Assembly: GCA_009833045.1 (NCBI GenBank)
Contig: WUUP01000005.1
Span: 186,001-250,000 of the forward strand
Length of the DNA stretch: 64,000 nt
Direction: 5' to 3'
DNA from: Saprospirales bacterium GYS_P2D
Lineage (GTDB): Bacteria; Bacteroidota; Bacteroidia; Chitinophagales; Saprospiraceae
Shown: in pieces, positions 9,729-18,810 of the stretch
Layout: every line of letters starts with the position of its first letter
Numbering within the stretch: the stretch's first letter is position 1
Position numbers and translations under genes: made by a program
The notes under the pieces: model-generated
Databases searched by the model: none
What the model was told of the DNA's origin: nothing
Seen by the model: the letters and a program-made list of their open reading frames with translations, nothing else

Positions 9729-9736
9729 CAAATATA
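9729..9736 (-). promoter_or_regulatory. Candidate -7 element TATATTTG for the T9SS cargo gene
   Basis: Read on the minus strand this is an exact match to the Bacteroidota -7 consensus TAnnTTTG. It would place the transcript start near 9722, with a leader of about 80 bases before the ATG at 9641. No clear TTG -33 box is seen at the right distance. That zone is instead occupied by the palindrome at 9744-9769. Confidence 0.5.
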
Positions 9737-9743
9737 AGAATAA

Positions 9744-9769
9744 AATGCAATATGTTAACATATTGCATT
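9744..9769. promoter_or_regulatory. 26-bp perfect palindrome, likely operator
   Basis: Half-site AATGCAATATGTT is followed directly by its exact reverse complement, so there is no loop. A hairpin terminator is unlikely because the sequence is AT-rich and has no T-run. It sits 7 bases upstream of the candidate -7 box of the 6846-9641 gene, overlapping the -33 zone. A partial extra copy (GCAAAATATGTTAA) follows at 9770-9783. A dimeric helix-turn-helix regulator binding here would repress or activate the T9SS cargo gene. The regulator is not identified. Confidence 0.6.
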
Positions 9770-9810
9770 GCAAAATATGTTAAAGTACAATGGAGATAAA
9801 TTGAGCTATC

Positions 9811-9845
9811 AAAAAAGCCCAAGCTGAAATCTCAACTTGGGCTTA
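9811..9845 (-). terminator. Intrinsic terminator of the amidohydrolase operon
   Basis: Stem AAGCCCAAG (9815-9823) pairs with CTTGGGCTT (9836-9844), with extra TGA/TCA pairing inside. Read on the minus strand a run of T follows. It lies 23 bases after the stop of the gene ending at 9868. Confidence 0.88.
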
Positions 9846-9867
9846 TACTTTTAGTATTTGTAGGCTT

Positions 9868-11163
9868 TTACTTGCCTGGTGATCTATGCAAGAATTCATT
9901 GTAGAGCAAGGTATGCCTACTTTCTATTGGTACATTCCATCCACTGATGAATAGTGTCTCAATCTGACTCTGCATCTCAAATGGGTCTCCTGTACTGACG
10001 AAAAGATTAGCGACTTTGCCTTCTTCTATACTGCCGTACATGTCATCCACACCGAATATCTCGGCAGGAATGATGGTGATTGCCTTGAGTGCTTCTTCGA
10101 TACCCATACCATATGCCGCAGCGAATCCTGCCTCGAATGGTAGATTTCTTACATTTTCAGTCTGATTAGTTCGGATAGCTACTTTGACACCAGCCTCCAT
10201 CATTTTTGATGGGTTAGTATAGTTAGCATCATAGCGGACATACGATCTACCAGGTAGAGCTGTCATAGGTCCTGTCACCACAGGCACTCCTGACTCAGCG
10301 ATCTCCTCAGCTACTCGCCAGCCTTCTGCTACTCCTGTGAGGATGGCATCTACTCCTGTTTTCTCTACCCACTTGAGAGCATTGAGGATGTCTTTGTCTT
10401 TATTGACTTCGATCATCAGTTTGGCTTCTCCATTATAGACAGGTACGAGTGCTTCATACTCTGGCTGATACTCACGTAGTGTTTTATTGCCAGTGGCTTG
10501 ATCAGCAGAGTCGATCTTAGCATAGAGTGCGAGATTATCCCAGATCTCATCCAGCGTTTTCATCGCTTTATCCTGCGCTTTTTTGATGTCTTCATCTGAT
10601 CTACGATCCCAGCGATGACGACGACCTCCAGATGGGAAGTTCATCACTACTCCTTGAAATCCGGCATACATATCATCTGGTGTATATCCATGCAGATTGA
10701 TCAGTGCCGCTGTACCCGGGAATAGTCCTCCCGAGGGCTTAGCTATCACAGTAGTGATCCCATTGACTCTTGTCACTGGGATAGCGACACCATTAGGATT
10801 GACTGCCGTCAAGGCCTGCATGTGAGGGATGAAGTCTCCTATCTCATTATAGTCTTCTGTCAGAGAGACCGATCCTACCTCACTGAGTCCCAGATGAGTC
10901 CCTCCATCGATGAATCCTGGATATACATGCTTACCACTACAGTCGATCACCTGCTCATCACCAGATAGAACGAGATCTTTTCCGATTGACTTGATCTTCC
11001 CCTCTGAGATGTAGATATCAGTATTACTGAGGATCCCATTAGTGATGGTATGTACGGTCGCTCCCTGTAGGACTAGGTCACCGTAAGTTGATTTTTTGAC
11101 TTGCTGTGCCTGCATAGTGCTGACCAGAAGTCCTAATATGCTTAGTATTATTATTTTTTTCAT
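9868..11163 (-). CDS. Amidohydrolase-family protein, metal ligands lost (predicted pseudoenzyme)
   Basis: The 431-residue exported protein has a signal peptide about 1-20 (ending MQAQ). The amidohydrolase beta-sandwich plus TIM-barrel outline is clear: the N-terminal DIYISEGKIKSIG strand pattern and the C-terminal IFGVDDMYGSIEEGKVANLFV. The metal site is not conserved. The H-x-H after strand 1 is GTH (Gly88, His90) in YPGFIDGGTHLGL. The middle His pair is replaced by EVNKD, the next His by Gly in LTGVAEGW, and the last Asp by Asn in RTNQ. Compare the neighbour at 11175, which keeps all of these. It is the third gene of a three-gene operon, 11 bases after its neighbour, and probably acts in the periplasm, perhaps as a structural partner. 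Confidence 0.8.
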   Translation of the reverse strand: MKKIIILSILGLLVSTMQAQQVKKSTYGDLVLQGATVHTITNGILSNTDIYISEGKIKSIGKDLVLSGDEQVIDCSGKHVYPGFIDGGTHLGLSEVGSVSLTEDYNEIGDFIPHMQALTAVNPNGVAIPVTRVNGITTVIAKPSGGLFPGTAALINLHGYTPDDMYAGFQGVVMNFPSGGRRHRWDRRSDEDIKKAQDKAMKTLDEIWDNLALYAKIDSADQATGNKTLREYQPEYEALVPVYNGEAKLMIEVNKDKDILNALKWVEKTGVDAILTGVAEGWRVAEEIAESGVPVVTGPMTALPGRSYVRYDANYTNPSKMMEAGVKVAIRTNQTENVRNLPFEAGFAAAYGMGIEEALKAITIIPAEIFGVDDMYGSIEEGKVANLFVSTGDPFEMQSQIETLFISGWNVPIESRHTLLYNEFLHRSPGK

Positions 11164-11174
11164 GCTTCTCGGTA

Positions 11175-12539
11175 TTAGTGTTTGTGACTGTGAGCGAAAA
11201 ACTGAAATACATCCTGCATACAGCGATCCATCTCCTCATGCTCATGGATATGCTCTATATAGGTGTCTATTTTCTCTTCCGGATCGATGATCAGTCGCAT
11301 GTCATCTGTATCATTATTGATGTCAAATCTCACGATACCATCTACGATCGTCTGCTGAGCTATTGCATAAATAGATAGCGGATGTGCGCTGAATATAGCA
11401 ATGTCTCCATCTTTACCTTCTTCGATAGAGCCTACTCTATCATCTATACCGAGTTGGATAGCAGGATTAATTGTGATCAGGCGTAGCGCCTCCTCATCTG
11501 TGAGACCTCCATATCGCTGTGTCTTAGCTGCTTCGTGATATAGGTGACGGATGAGGCCTGCGTCATCAGAGTTGATCGATGTGATCACCCCATTCTTAGT
11601 GAGGATAGCTGCATTATAAGCAGTCGAGTAGTATACCTCAAACTTATATGCCCACCAATCTGCGAATACCGATGCCATAGCACCATATTCTGCAAGCTCT
11701 GGAGCTACTTTGAATCCTTCATTCACGTGCTGAAAGCAGATTTTGTCTACGCCAAAATCTCTTAATACGTTGACTAACATCAATATCTCATCAGCTCTAT
11801 AGGAGTGACAGTGTACGATGATCTCTCCTCTGAGGATATCTGCCATGGTCTCCATTTTGAGATCATACTTTGGCGGTAGTTTTCCACTATTTGGATTACG
11901 ATTGTACTCATCCCATTCTTGCATATATACCTGTGCTTTGCTGAATGCCTCTCTGAATATCTGTTCGACACCCATACGAGTTCTTGGGATGATACTGTTG
12001 CCCTCACCATGTACTCTCATAGGATTTTCTCCGAGGGCGAACTTGATCGTACGAGGAGCTCCTTTCATTTTCATAGCTTCAGGATCCATGACTCCCCATC
12101 TATGTTTGATGGTTTCACATTGACCTCCGATAGCATTAGCTGAGCCGTGCATCGCATGAGAGGTAGTAGTACCACCAGCCAGTGCTCGATAGATACTGAT
12201 GGTGAATGGATTGACCGCATCTCCCGTGAAGACACTTGAGGTATTAGGATCAGTAGCTTCATTGACCACATCGATAGCGATATGACTGTGAGCATCTATG
12301 ATGCCTGGCATCACATATTGTCCTGTAGCATCTATGGTTTTGATCCCAGATGCAGAGATGTTTTTACCAATTTTAGAAATTTTTCCATCCTTGATCAGTA
12401 CATCTGTATTCTCTTTGATTCCATCGGTGATGGTGAGTACTGTACCATTTTTGATGAGGATGTCGCCCATCTCCTGAGCGCTGAGACTGACTATCATGAG
12501 CATAGCCAGTATGACGATGTTATATGTTTTATACTTCAT
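11175..12539 (-). CDS. Amidohydrolase-family metal-dependent hydrolase (predicted active), exported
   Basis: The 454-residue protein has a signal peptide (about 1-22, ending SLSAQ). The metal ligands of the amidohydrolase superfamily are present: H84 and H86 (DAHSHIA), H243/H245 (IVHCHSY), H271 (CFQHVNEGF) and D325 (INSDDAG). It resembles imidazolonepropionase-like or dipeptidase-like periplasmic hydrolases, and the substrate cannot be named. The C-terminus is unusually His-rich (HIHEHEEMD, FFAHSHKH), which may help metal capture. It lies between two paralogues, 10 bases after the 12550 gene and 11 bases before the 9868 gene. Confidence 0.85.
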   Translation of the reverse strand: MKYKTYNIVILAMLMIVSLSAQEMGDILIKNGTVLTITDGIKENTDVLIKDGKISKIGKNISASGIKTIDATGQYVMPGIIDAHSHIAIDVVNEATDPNTSSVFTGDAVNPFTISIYRALAGGTTTSHAMHGSANAIGGQCETIKHRWGVMDPEAMKMKGAPRTIKFALGENPMRVHGEGNSIIPRTRMGVEQIFREAFSKAQVYMQEWDEYNRNPNSGKLPPKYDLKMETMADILRGEIIVHCHSYRADEILMLVNVLRDFGVDKICFQHVNEGFKVAPELAEYGAMASVFADWWAYKFEVYYSTAYNAAILTKNGVITSINSDDAGLIRHLYHEAAKTQRYGGLTDEEALRLITINPAIQLGIDDRVGSIEEGKDGDIAIFSAHPLSIYAIAQQTIVDGIVRFDINNDTDDMRLIIDPEEKIDTYIEHIHEHEEMDRCMQDVFQFFAHSHKH

Positions 12540-12549
12540 AATAATCTAT

Positions 12550-14181
12550 TTATTCTGGTGATGAAGTTTTACTGCCGGTGATCGGGAAGCTCCCAAAGTT
12601 AGCTACACTAACAGAGCCCTCGATGCTGTCTTCGCTAAACTGCAGATCATTGTCTATACTGACGGACATGCCCTGAGTATTCACGACAAAAGTAAAGGTC
12701 ACACTACTACCGTCGACTTCGATATCTGTAGCCTCTATTTCTTCACCTGGATTTTGATCTGAGGTCACTGTGATGGCATAGCTTTCACCATCTTTTGTGA
12801 TATTCATCGTACCAGTAGGTGACATGCCAGGTATTTCTATTTCATATTTCCACATGCCGGCTATATCCATAGCTTCTCCTGATCCTTCTGATTTTTTCTT
12901 CTTTTTGATATCGATCTCATGGACTTTTCCTTCTACTAAGACTGTTTTGATCTGCGTCTTTTCTTTGAATAGGGTGTCGGTGGTGATGATTATGTTTGCC
13001 ATCTTACCTGGGTCGATAGTACCGGTGACCTTATCTATACCGAGTACTTTAGCCGGCGCTGTGGTGAGGGCATCCAGTGCAGCTTTTTCTGACAGTCCAT
13101 TTTCGATGAGCTTGCTGATATTGGCTAATATATCTCCACTCTTGACACCGAGATATGAGAATGCCATCGGAATACCTGCCTTTTCATACATAGCCGCAGT
13201 CTCGAGAGTTTTTTGATAGGCCATTTTCTTACGCTCGAGGAGTGCTTTTTGGTCCTCATCGAGATCTTCTTCTTTTGATTTATCCTCTTTGGGTAAATCG
13301 AGAGAGATGAGTGCAGGTGTATTCATCTTCTTGAGGATATCTACAGATAGATATCCTTGCTCGATCTCCGACGGGATGAGTTTGAATCCTAAATCTTGCT
13401 GGAGTTGATAGGCTCTATGTATATCGAGATGCTCATTAGTCACGAAAAAGACTGGTATCTCTTTTTGTACTACAGCGAATAGTGCCTCAGAAGCATCCTC
13501 GATCTGTGGGCGCTTTTTGCTCACAGGATTCATATCATAAGCTTTCTGATATTTGAGATCGAGCTCTGCATTTTTATATAGCTCTCTCCACTTAGCCATG
13601 ACACCGATAGTAGTGGCAGGATACATACGTGGAGCACCTCTGAACTGGGCAAAAAGACTCACATCATCTGCCACGCTCACTTCCGGATATTCTCCATCAT
13701 TAGTGGTGATGATGGATCCCTTGCCAGGCATCATGCGACCTTTAGGAGCAGTGTGAATTACAGCGAAACCCGTTTTTCTGAGATCGCCTGCATCATTCTT
13801 TTTGAATAAATCCTGTACAGACTGCTCAGGTGTTATTCCTGCTACATCATTTGGAGGATATCCTGGACGTGGTACCCGAGGGCGTTCCTCTTCTTCGGCA
13901 GCCGTGATACCCGTATGAGATAGAGCAGCTACGAATGCTGGATAAACATACATCGAGTCTGCATCGATGATCTCCGCATCATAGGGAGCAGTGATATTTT
14001 CTCCTATTTGCTCGATGATACCATCATTGATCAAGATGGAGGTTTTCTTCATCATAGTGCCAGGAGCAGTAGTGACGTACCCATTTTTGATGAAGTACTT
14101 TTTAGTCACCTGAGGCGCATCCTGAGCCCATACAGAAGAAAAAAAGAGTATGGACAGCATGCCCATAAGTAGTTTTTTCAT
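12550..14181 (-). CDS. Amidohydrolase-family protein with C-terminal lipocalin-like domain, metal ligands lost
   Basis: The 543-residue exported protein has a signal peptide (about 1-19, ending SVWAQ). The amidohydrolase outline is kept (residues about 25-425, with VLGIDKVTGTIDPGKMANIII). The H-x-H motif reads ALSH (first His replaced by Leu), the motif's Asp is Ala, the middle His pair is replaced by VTNE, and the last Asp is missing in FSYLGVKSG. After a Lys-rich linker (KKKKK, about 432) comes a ~105-residue beta-rich domain (GMWKYEIEIPGMSPTGTMNI) that looks lipocalin-like. It is the first gene of the three-gene operon and is followed by the intact paralogue after 10 bases. It is probably a non-catalytic partner or binding protein. 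Confidence 0.78.
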   Translation of the reverse strand: MKKLLMGMLSILFFSSVWAQDAPQVTKKYFIKNGYVTTAPGTMMKKTSILINDGIIEQIGENITAPYDAEIIDADSMYVYPAFVAALSHTGITAAEEEERPRVPRPGYPPNDVAGITPEQSVQDLFKKNDAGDLRKTGFAVIHTAPKGRMMPGKGSIITTNDGEYPEVSVADDVSLFAQFRGAPRMYPATTIGVMAKWRELYKNAELDLKYQKAYDMNPVSKKRPQIEDASEALFAVVQKEIPVFFVTNEHLDIHRAYQLQQDLGFKLIPSEIEQGYLSVDILKKMNTPALISLDLPKEDKSKEEDLDEDQKALLERKKMAYQKTLETAAMYEKAGIPMAFSYLGVKSGDILANISKLIENGLSEKAALDALTTAPAKVLGIDKVTGTIDPGKMANIIITTDTLFKEKTQIKTVLVEGKVHEIDIKKKKKSEGSGEAMDIAGMWKYEIEIPGMSPTGTMNITKDGESYAITVTSDQNPGEEIEATDIEVDGSSVTFTFVVNTQGMSVSIDNDLQFSEDSIEGSVSVANFGSFPITGSKTSSPE

Positions 14182-14578
14182 GTGGTTCGGTATTTATAAA
14201 TAATTGACTTGGTTAACATACATTTAGAGTAAATATAACCTTTCTCTTTCATTAGACTGTAGCCGTAAAACTTTATGCAGAGGCAGAATGCTATGCTCAA
14301 ATCCTTCAGAAAAGAGAGTTAAAATCAGCACAATATCATATTAAATATATTTTTAATACATAAATTCATGTTTTTTAGCTTTTAATATCATTTTGGTCGT
14401 GTTTTTGTGGTCTTATTGATAGGGATTAAAGAACTATACTAATAGTATCATAATACCTTGTTAAATCAATAGAGTCCTTTCAAAAAGCTTAACGGAAGTC
14501 GTTATATTTCTATGGATTAAATTGACTAAGTGAGGGCTCATGCATGACCAAATCTGTATTTTAACCAATGTAGTGTAG
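14182..14578. other. Divergent intergenic region between the amidohydrolase operon and the GH3 gene
   Basis: This 397-base AT-rich stretch has no supportable gene. It must contain promoters in both directions. I find only near matches to TAnnTTTG, for example TATATTTC around 14502 on the plus strand. A 13-bp interrupted palindrome (ATACTA-a-TAGTAT, 14436-14448) and a GTTAACATA (14212-14220) are present; the latter 9-mer also occurs in the palindrome at 9744-9769. Confidence 0.4.
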
Positions 14579-17533
14579 ATGAAAATGAAGAAAGAGGTAT
14601 TGATAAAAGCTGTATCGTCAGTGATCATCGCCATAGCTATGATCCCATCCGTGTCCGCACAGACTAAGACACAATGGGTAGACTCACTGATGAATAGAAT
14701 GACAGTAGAAGAAAAAGTAGGTCAGCTGTTCATGATCAGAGCGTTTAGCAAGCAGGACCCTGCTCATATCAAAAATGTCAAAAATCAAATAGAGCGATAT
14801 CATGTAGGTGGTGTCTGCTTTTTTCAAGGAGATCCTCTCAAGCAGACCAGCTTAGTCAATGACTATCAGCGGATGTCTGATATACCGCTACTGGTATCGA
14901 TCGATGGTGAGTGGGGACTTGGTATGCGCTTTCCTGACAAAGCCATTAGCTTTCCTCGACAGATCACTATAGGTGCTATCAATGATAATCAGCTCATCTA
15001 TCGTATGGGTAAAGAAATCGGCCGTCAGTGCCGACTACTGGGTATCAATGTCAATTTCGCTCCAGATGTAGATGTTAATAATAATCCTAAGAACCCGGTG
15101 ATCAACATGCGATCATTCGGCGAAGACCGCCACAATGTAGCATCAAAGGCATATGCCTATATGAAAGGTATGCAGGATGCAGATGTCCATGCCTGTGCCA
15201 AGCATTTTCCTGGACATGGTGATACGGATGTCGATAGCCATCACGACTTGCCGGTGATCCCGCATAGTAGGGCCAGATTGGATAGTGTAGAGTTGTACCC
15301 ATTTCAAAAGATGATAGATCAAGGTATCGCATCTGTGATGGTAGCCCATCTACAGGTACCTGTACTGGATGATAGACCCGATCGTCCTACTACCGTATCG
15401 CACAATACAGTGACCGGTCTGCTCCGAAATGAAATGGGATTTGATGGTATTATCTATACAGATGCCATGGAGATGAAGGGAGTCACTAAGCACTTTGATC
15501 CCGGCATGGCAGACCTCGAAGCATTCTTAGCGGGTAATGATATCATCCTGCTTCCATCGCAGATTGAGTTTGGCTATAACAGCATCCTCGAAGCGGTGAA
15601 AAGTGGTCGAATAACTCAAGAACGACTTAACCAAAGTGTACAGCGCATACTATCGGCTAAATACGACCTCAAATTGCATAATGAGACTCGATGGTCAAAT
15701 CCAAATAATATCTATCAAGAACTAAATAGTGACGAGGCGATCTCTATCAAAACAGAGATCTATGAAAAAGCAGTGACTTTAGTCAAAAATGAAGATCGTA
15801 TACTCCCGATTAAAAATCTAAAACAATACAAGTATGCGAGTATCGCACTGGGAGCAGACCGTATGACTCCATTTCAACAGCGGATCCTCTCCTACGTCGA
15901 CTGCAATAATTACTGGCTGGGCAAGAAGGCGACCAATGAAGAATATCTGGCTAAAATAGGGCAACTCAAAGATCGTGATCTCGTGATCATCAGTCTCCAT
16001 GATATGAGCTGGTATGCGAGTAAGGATTTTGGCCTGCTGCCGGAGCAGATACAGTTTGTCAATAAGCTATCACAGCACACTAAGGTATTACTCACGATGT
16101 TTGGTACACCTTATGCTTTGCCACGATTTGCTAATATCCCTAATATTATACTGGGGTATGAGGACAATGATATCACACAAGATGTGATGGCACAAGCGAT
16201 ATTTGGTGTGACGGATATCACTGGCAAAATACCGGTGACTGCATCTGCGGACTTCCCGGCAGGTACAGGTATCATCGTGCCGAGTATTAAGCGGATGGGC
16301 TATAGCATCCCAGAGCGAGTAGGAATCGAGTCTGACAGCCTCCAGCGTATCAGGACATTAGTCCAAAAAATGATCGATGAAAAAGCCGCTCCTGGCTGCC
16401 AAGTACTCATCGCTAAGGATAATCGTATCGTCTACCATGAGGCCTTTGGACATCATACATACAATAAGAAAAGAAAAGTCCAAAAGACAGATATCTACGA
16501 CGTGGCCTCCGTCACTAAGATCATGGCCTCCACGATATCACTCATGAAGCTGGATGATACGGGCGCTTTTGATATAGGTGACACTGTAGGTCAGCATATC
16601 CCAGAAGAAGACACGACTAATAAGGCCAGCATACGATATGAAGATATGCTCGCTCATGTAGCGGGATTGAAGCCATGGATACCATTCTACAGGGAGACGC
16701 TGACGGATAGTAAATACCCAAAACCGGATAAAGAGTACTATCGCACTGAGCCCAGTGATTCTTTTCCCATAGCAGTATCAGAGGATCTTTATTTGAGATT
16801 TGACTATCCAGATACGATGTGGCGAAAGATTTTTTCGTCAGAGCTCAGGGAGCAGCGGGACTATCGATATAGCGACTTAGCATTTTACATCGCCAGCCGC
16901 ACTGTCAGTAATCTCTCGGGTGAGCCACTTGACCAGTTTGCTAAAGAAAATTTCTATGATCCACTTGGACTACGATATACTGGGTATAATCCTCTAGAGC
17001 GATTTGATACGGATCAGATACCACCTACCGAACAGGATAATTACTTCAGGATGAGTCGAGTGCAGGGTATGGTACATGACATGGGAGCAGCTATGCTCGG
17101 TGGAGTCAGCGGGCATGCAGGACTATTCTCCAATGCTCAGGATCTCGCTACGATCATGCAGATGCTCCTTAATAAAGGCTACTATGGGGGCTATAATTAT
17201 CTCAATCCAGAGACCGTCCAAAAATACACCAAACGTCACTGGGCTTCTTCTCGCAGAGGTATAGGATTTGATATGAAGGAGCTCAATCCTGATAAGTCCC
17301 TTAACATGTCTGAGGATGCCAGTCGTAATACTTTTGGCCATTTAGGATTCACAGGTACGGCGGTATTTGCCGATCCAGACCATGATATTGTCTATGTTTT
17401 CTTAGCTAATCGGACATTCCCAACGATGGAGAATAATAAGTTTGGCAAGAATAACTATCGCCCTGATGTACAGTCGATCATTTATAGTGCTCTTATTCCA
17501 GAGTATAACGACTTTACTGCTTTATCTTATTAA
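14579..17533 (+). CDS. GH3 beta-N-acetylhexosaminidase (NagZ-like) fused to a beta-lactamase-family serine hydrolase
   Basis: The 984-residue exported protein has a signal peptide about 1-28 (ending PSVSAQ). Residues about 35-380 form a family 3 glycoside hydrolase of the NagZ type. KHFPGHGDTDVDSHHDLP at 208-225 holds the Asp-His dyad (D219, H221), and the likely nucleophile is Asp295 in IYTDAMEM. A GH3 C-terminal-like domain follows. From about residue 579 comes a beta-lactamase/transpeptidase-like domain with SVTK (Ser644, Lys647), YSD (Tyr764) and HLGFTG (about 920). The first domain should remove GlcNAc from cell-wall muropeptides, and the second may act as an esterase or peptidase. It probably works in periplasmic peptidoglycan turnover. 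The lolC/E-like gene follows 28 bases later. Confidence 0.88.
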   Translation: MKMKKEVLIKAVSSVIIAIAMIPSVSAQTKTQWVDSLMNRMTVEEKVGQLFMIRAFSKQDPAHIKNVKNQIERYHVGGVCFFQGDPLKQTSLVNDYQRMSDIPLLVSIDGEWGLGMRFPDKAISFPRQITIGAINDNQLIYRMGKEIGRQCRLLGINVNFAPDVDVNNNPKNPVINMRSFGEDRHNVASKAYAYMKGMQDADVHACAKHFPGHGDTDVDSHHDLPVIPHSRARLDSVELYPFQKMIDQGIASVMVAHLQVPVLDDRPDRPTTVSHNTVTGLLRNEMGFDGIIYTDAMEMKGVTKHFDPGMADLEAFLAGNDIILLPSQIEFGYNSILEAVKSGRITQERLNQSVQRILSAKYDLKLHNETRWSNPNNIYQELNSDEAISIKTEIYEKAVTLVKNEDRILPIKNLKQYKYASIALGADRMTPFQQRILSYVDCNNYWLGKKATNEEYLAKIGQLKDRDLVIISLHDMSWYASKDFGLLPEQIQFVNKLSQHTKVLLTMFGTPYALPRFANIPNIILGYEDNDITQDVMAQAIFGVTDITGKIPVTASADFPAGTGIIVPSIKRMGYSIPERVGIESDSLQRIRTLVQKMIDEKAAPGCQVLIAKDNRIVYHEAFGHHTYNKKRKVQKTDIYDVASVTKIMASTISLMKLDDTGAFDIGDTVGQHIPEEDTTNKASIRYEDMLAHVAGLKPWIPFYRETLTDSKYPKPDKEYYRTEPSDSFPIAVSEDLYLRFDYPDTMWRKIFSSELREQRDYRYSDLAFYIASRTVSNLSGEPLDQFAKENFYDPLGLRYTGYNPLERFDTDQIPPTEQDNYFRMSRVQGMVHDMGAAMLGGVSGHAGLFSNAQDLATIMQMLLNKGYYGGYNYLNPETVQKYTKRHWASSRRGIGFDMKELNPDKSLNMSEDASRNTFGHLGFTGTAVFADPDHDIVYVFLANRTFPTMENNKFGKNNYRPDVQSIIYSALIPEYNDFTALSY

Positions 17534-17561
17534 TTTAAGGGCTCGATAGCCAAAGCAATAT

Positions 17562-18779
17562 ATGCCGATATCCTTACAGATAGCTTACCGATACTTATTT
17601 GGTAAGAAAAGTACGAATGCCATTAATCTGATCACTGGGATCTCGGTATTGGGTATTACTATTGGTACGGCGGCGTTGATCCTCATCCTATCCGTGTTCA
17701 ATGGTTTTGAAGGTCTCATGACTGGCTATCTGGACAAGTTTAATCCAGATCTGAAAATAGAGCCCCTCGAGGGGAAATTCTTTTACACGGATGAAGAGTG
17801 GATCGCTGGCCTGTCAGAGATAGAGGGAGTCAGCTCGCATAGTATAGTCATAGAGGAGGTCGCACTACTCGAATATGGTGACAATCAGCAGATAGGTATC
17901 ATCAAAGGGGTTGATGAGCGATATATTGAGGTGACTGATATAGAGGCAGCCACCAGAGTCGGCGAGGTGGATTTCACCGATTCAGAGTTTGGGACTAACT
18001 GTATCATAGGACGAGGGGTGAGCAATGTATTGGATGTATCTTTTCAAAATAAGTATACCCCTCTAAAAGTATATGTCCCTAATCGTCGAAAGAAGCTGGT
18101 CGACAAAGATTTCAAAATGCGCCCAATGCTGGTCAGTGGTGTATTCAGTATTCAAAATGAACGAGACAATCAGTACGTCATCTCCTCATACGAAAAGGTA
18201 TCCTCACTCCTGGATCTCTATGATCAAGCTTCATCAGTCGAGATACGACTCGGCCCAGACCTTGATGCTGATCAAGTCAAAAAGAGTGTAGAGGAGCTCG
18301 TCGGAACCGACTATCAAGTGAAAAACCGCTATGAGCAAGATGAGTCCTTCTTGAAAATCATGAATATCGAAAAATGGTCTTCTTATTTGATATTTACATT
18401 CACCTTACTTCTCATCATATTTAATGTGATAGGCAGCTTATGGATGATCGTACTGGACAAAAAGAAGGATCTCAGTGTGCTACAATCATTAGGAGCTGAT
18501 AAGTCGATGATCCGAAAAATATTCTACATCGAGGGTGGCCTGATTAGTTTCTTAGGCTTCTTTGTCGGATTCAGTGTCGCTATGATATTTTATCTTCTAC
18601 AAAAGAATATAGGTCTGATCAATGTCCCTGAGGGATTCGCTATTGCGAATTATCCTATTGAGATGCATTGGGGGGATGTGACGATCGTATTTGTCACAGT
18701 GATGATACTCGGGATAGCGGCGTCGATACCTGCTGCATCGAGAGCTGCCAGAGTCAGTCCATATGTCCGTGTAGAATGA
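17562..18779 (+). CDS. ABC transporter permease, FtsX/LolC-LolE family
   Basis: The 405-residue inner-membrane protein starts with an amphipathic segment and TM1 (about 22-47, NLITGISVLGITIGTAALILILSVF region). A large periplasmic MacB_PCD-like domain (about 50-260) and three C-terminal membrane helices with the FtsX signature (WMIVLDKKKDLSVLQSLGA) follow. LolC/E permeases extract lipoproteins from the inner membrane together with LolD. No ATPase lies in the window, so the partner is encoded elsewhere. LolC/E identity rather than another FtsX-like exporter is likely from length and topology. The window is rich in lipoprotein genes, but no direct link is shown. Confidence 0.85.
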   Translation: MPISLQIAYRYLFGKKSTNAINLITGISVLGITIGTAALILILSVFNGFEGLMTGYLDKFNPDLKIEPLEGKFFYTDEEWIAGLSEIEGVSSHSIVIEEVALLEYGDNQQIGIIKGVDERYIEVTDIEAATRVGEVDFTDSEFGTNCIIGRGVSNVLDVSFQNKYTPLKVYVPNRRKKLVDKDFKMRPMLVSGVFSIQNERDNQYVISSYEKVSSLLDLYDQASSVEIRLGPDLDADQVKKSVEELVGTDYQVKNRYEQDESFLKIMNIEKWSSYLIFTFTLLLIIFNVIGSLWMIVLDKKKDLSVLQSLGADKSMIRKIFYIEGGLISFLGFFVGFSVAMIFYLLQKNIGLINVPEGFAIANYPIEMHWGDVTIVFVTVMILGIAASIPAASRAARVSPYVRVE

Positions 18780-18810
18780 CCCTATTTTTGCCTTATATTT
18801 GTGAGCTGAT

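Noticed and set aside
11178-12581. Several plus-strand open frames across the amidohydrolase operon
   Set aside because: They are antisense to long genes with clear family motifs and show no recognisable protein features.
9868-14181. Amidohydrolase genes as decaying pseudogenes
   Set aside because: Both metal-less copies are full length, in frame, carry intact signal peptides and are tightly packed in an operon; loss of function by decay would leave frameshifts or stops.
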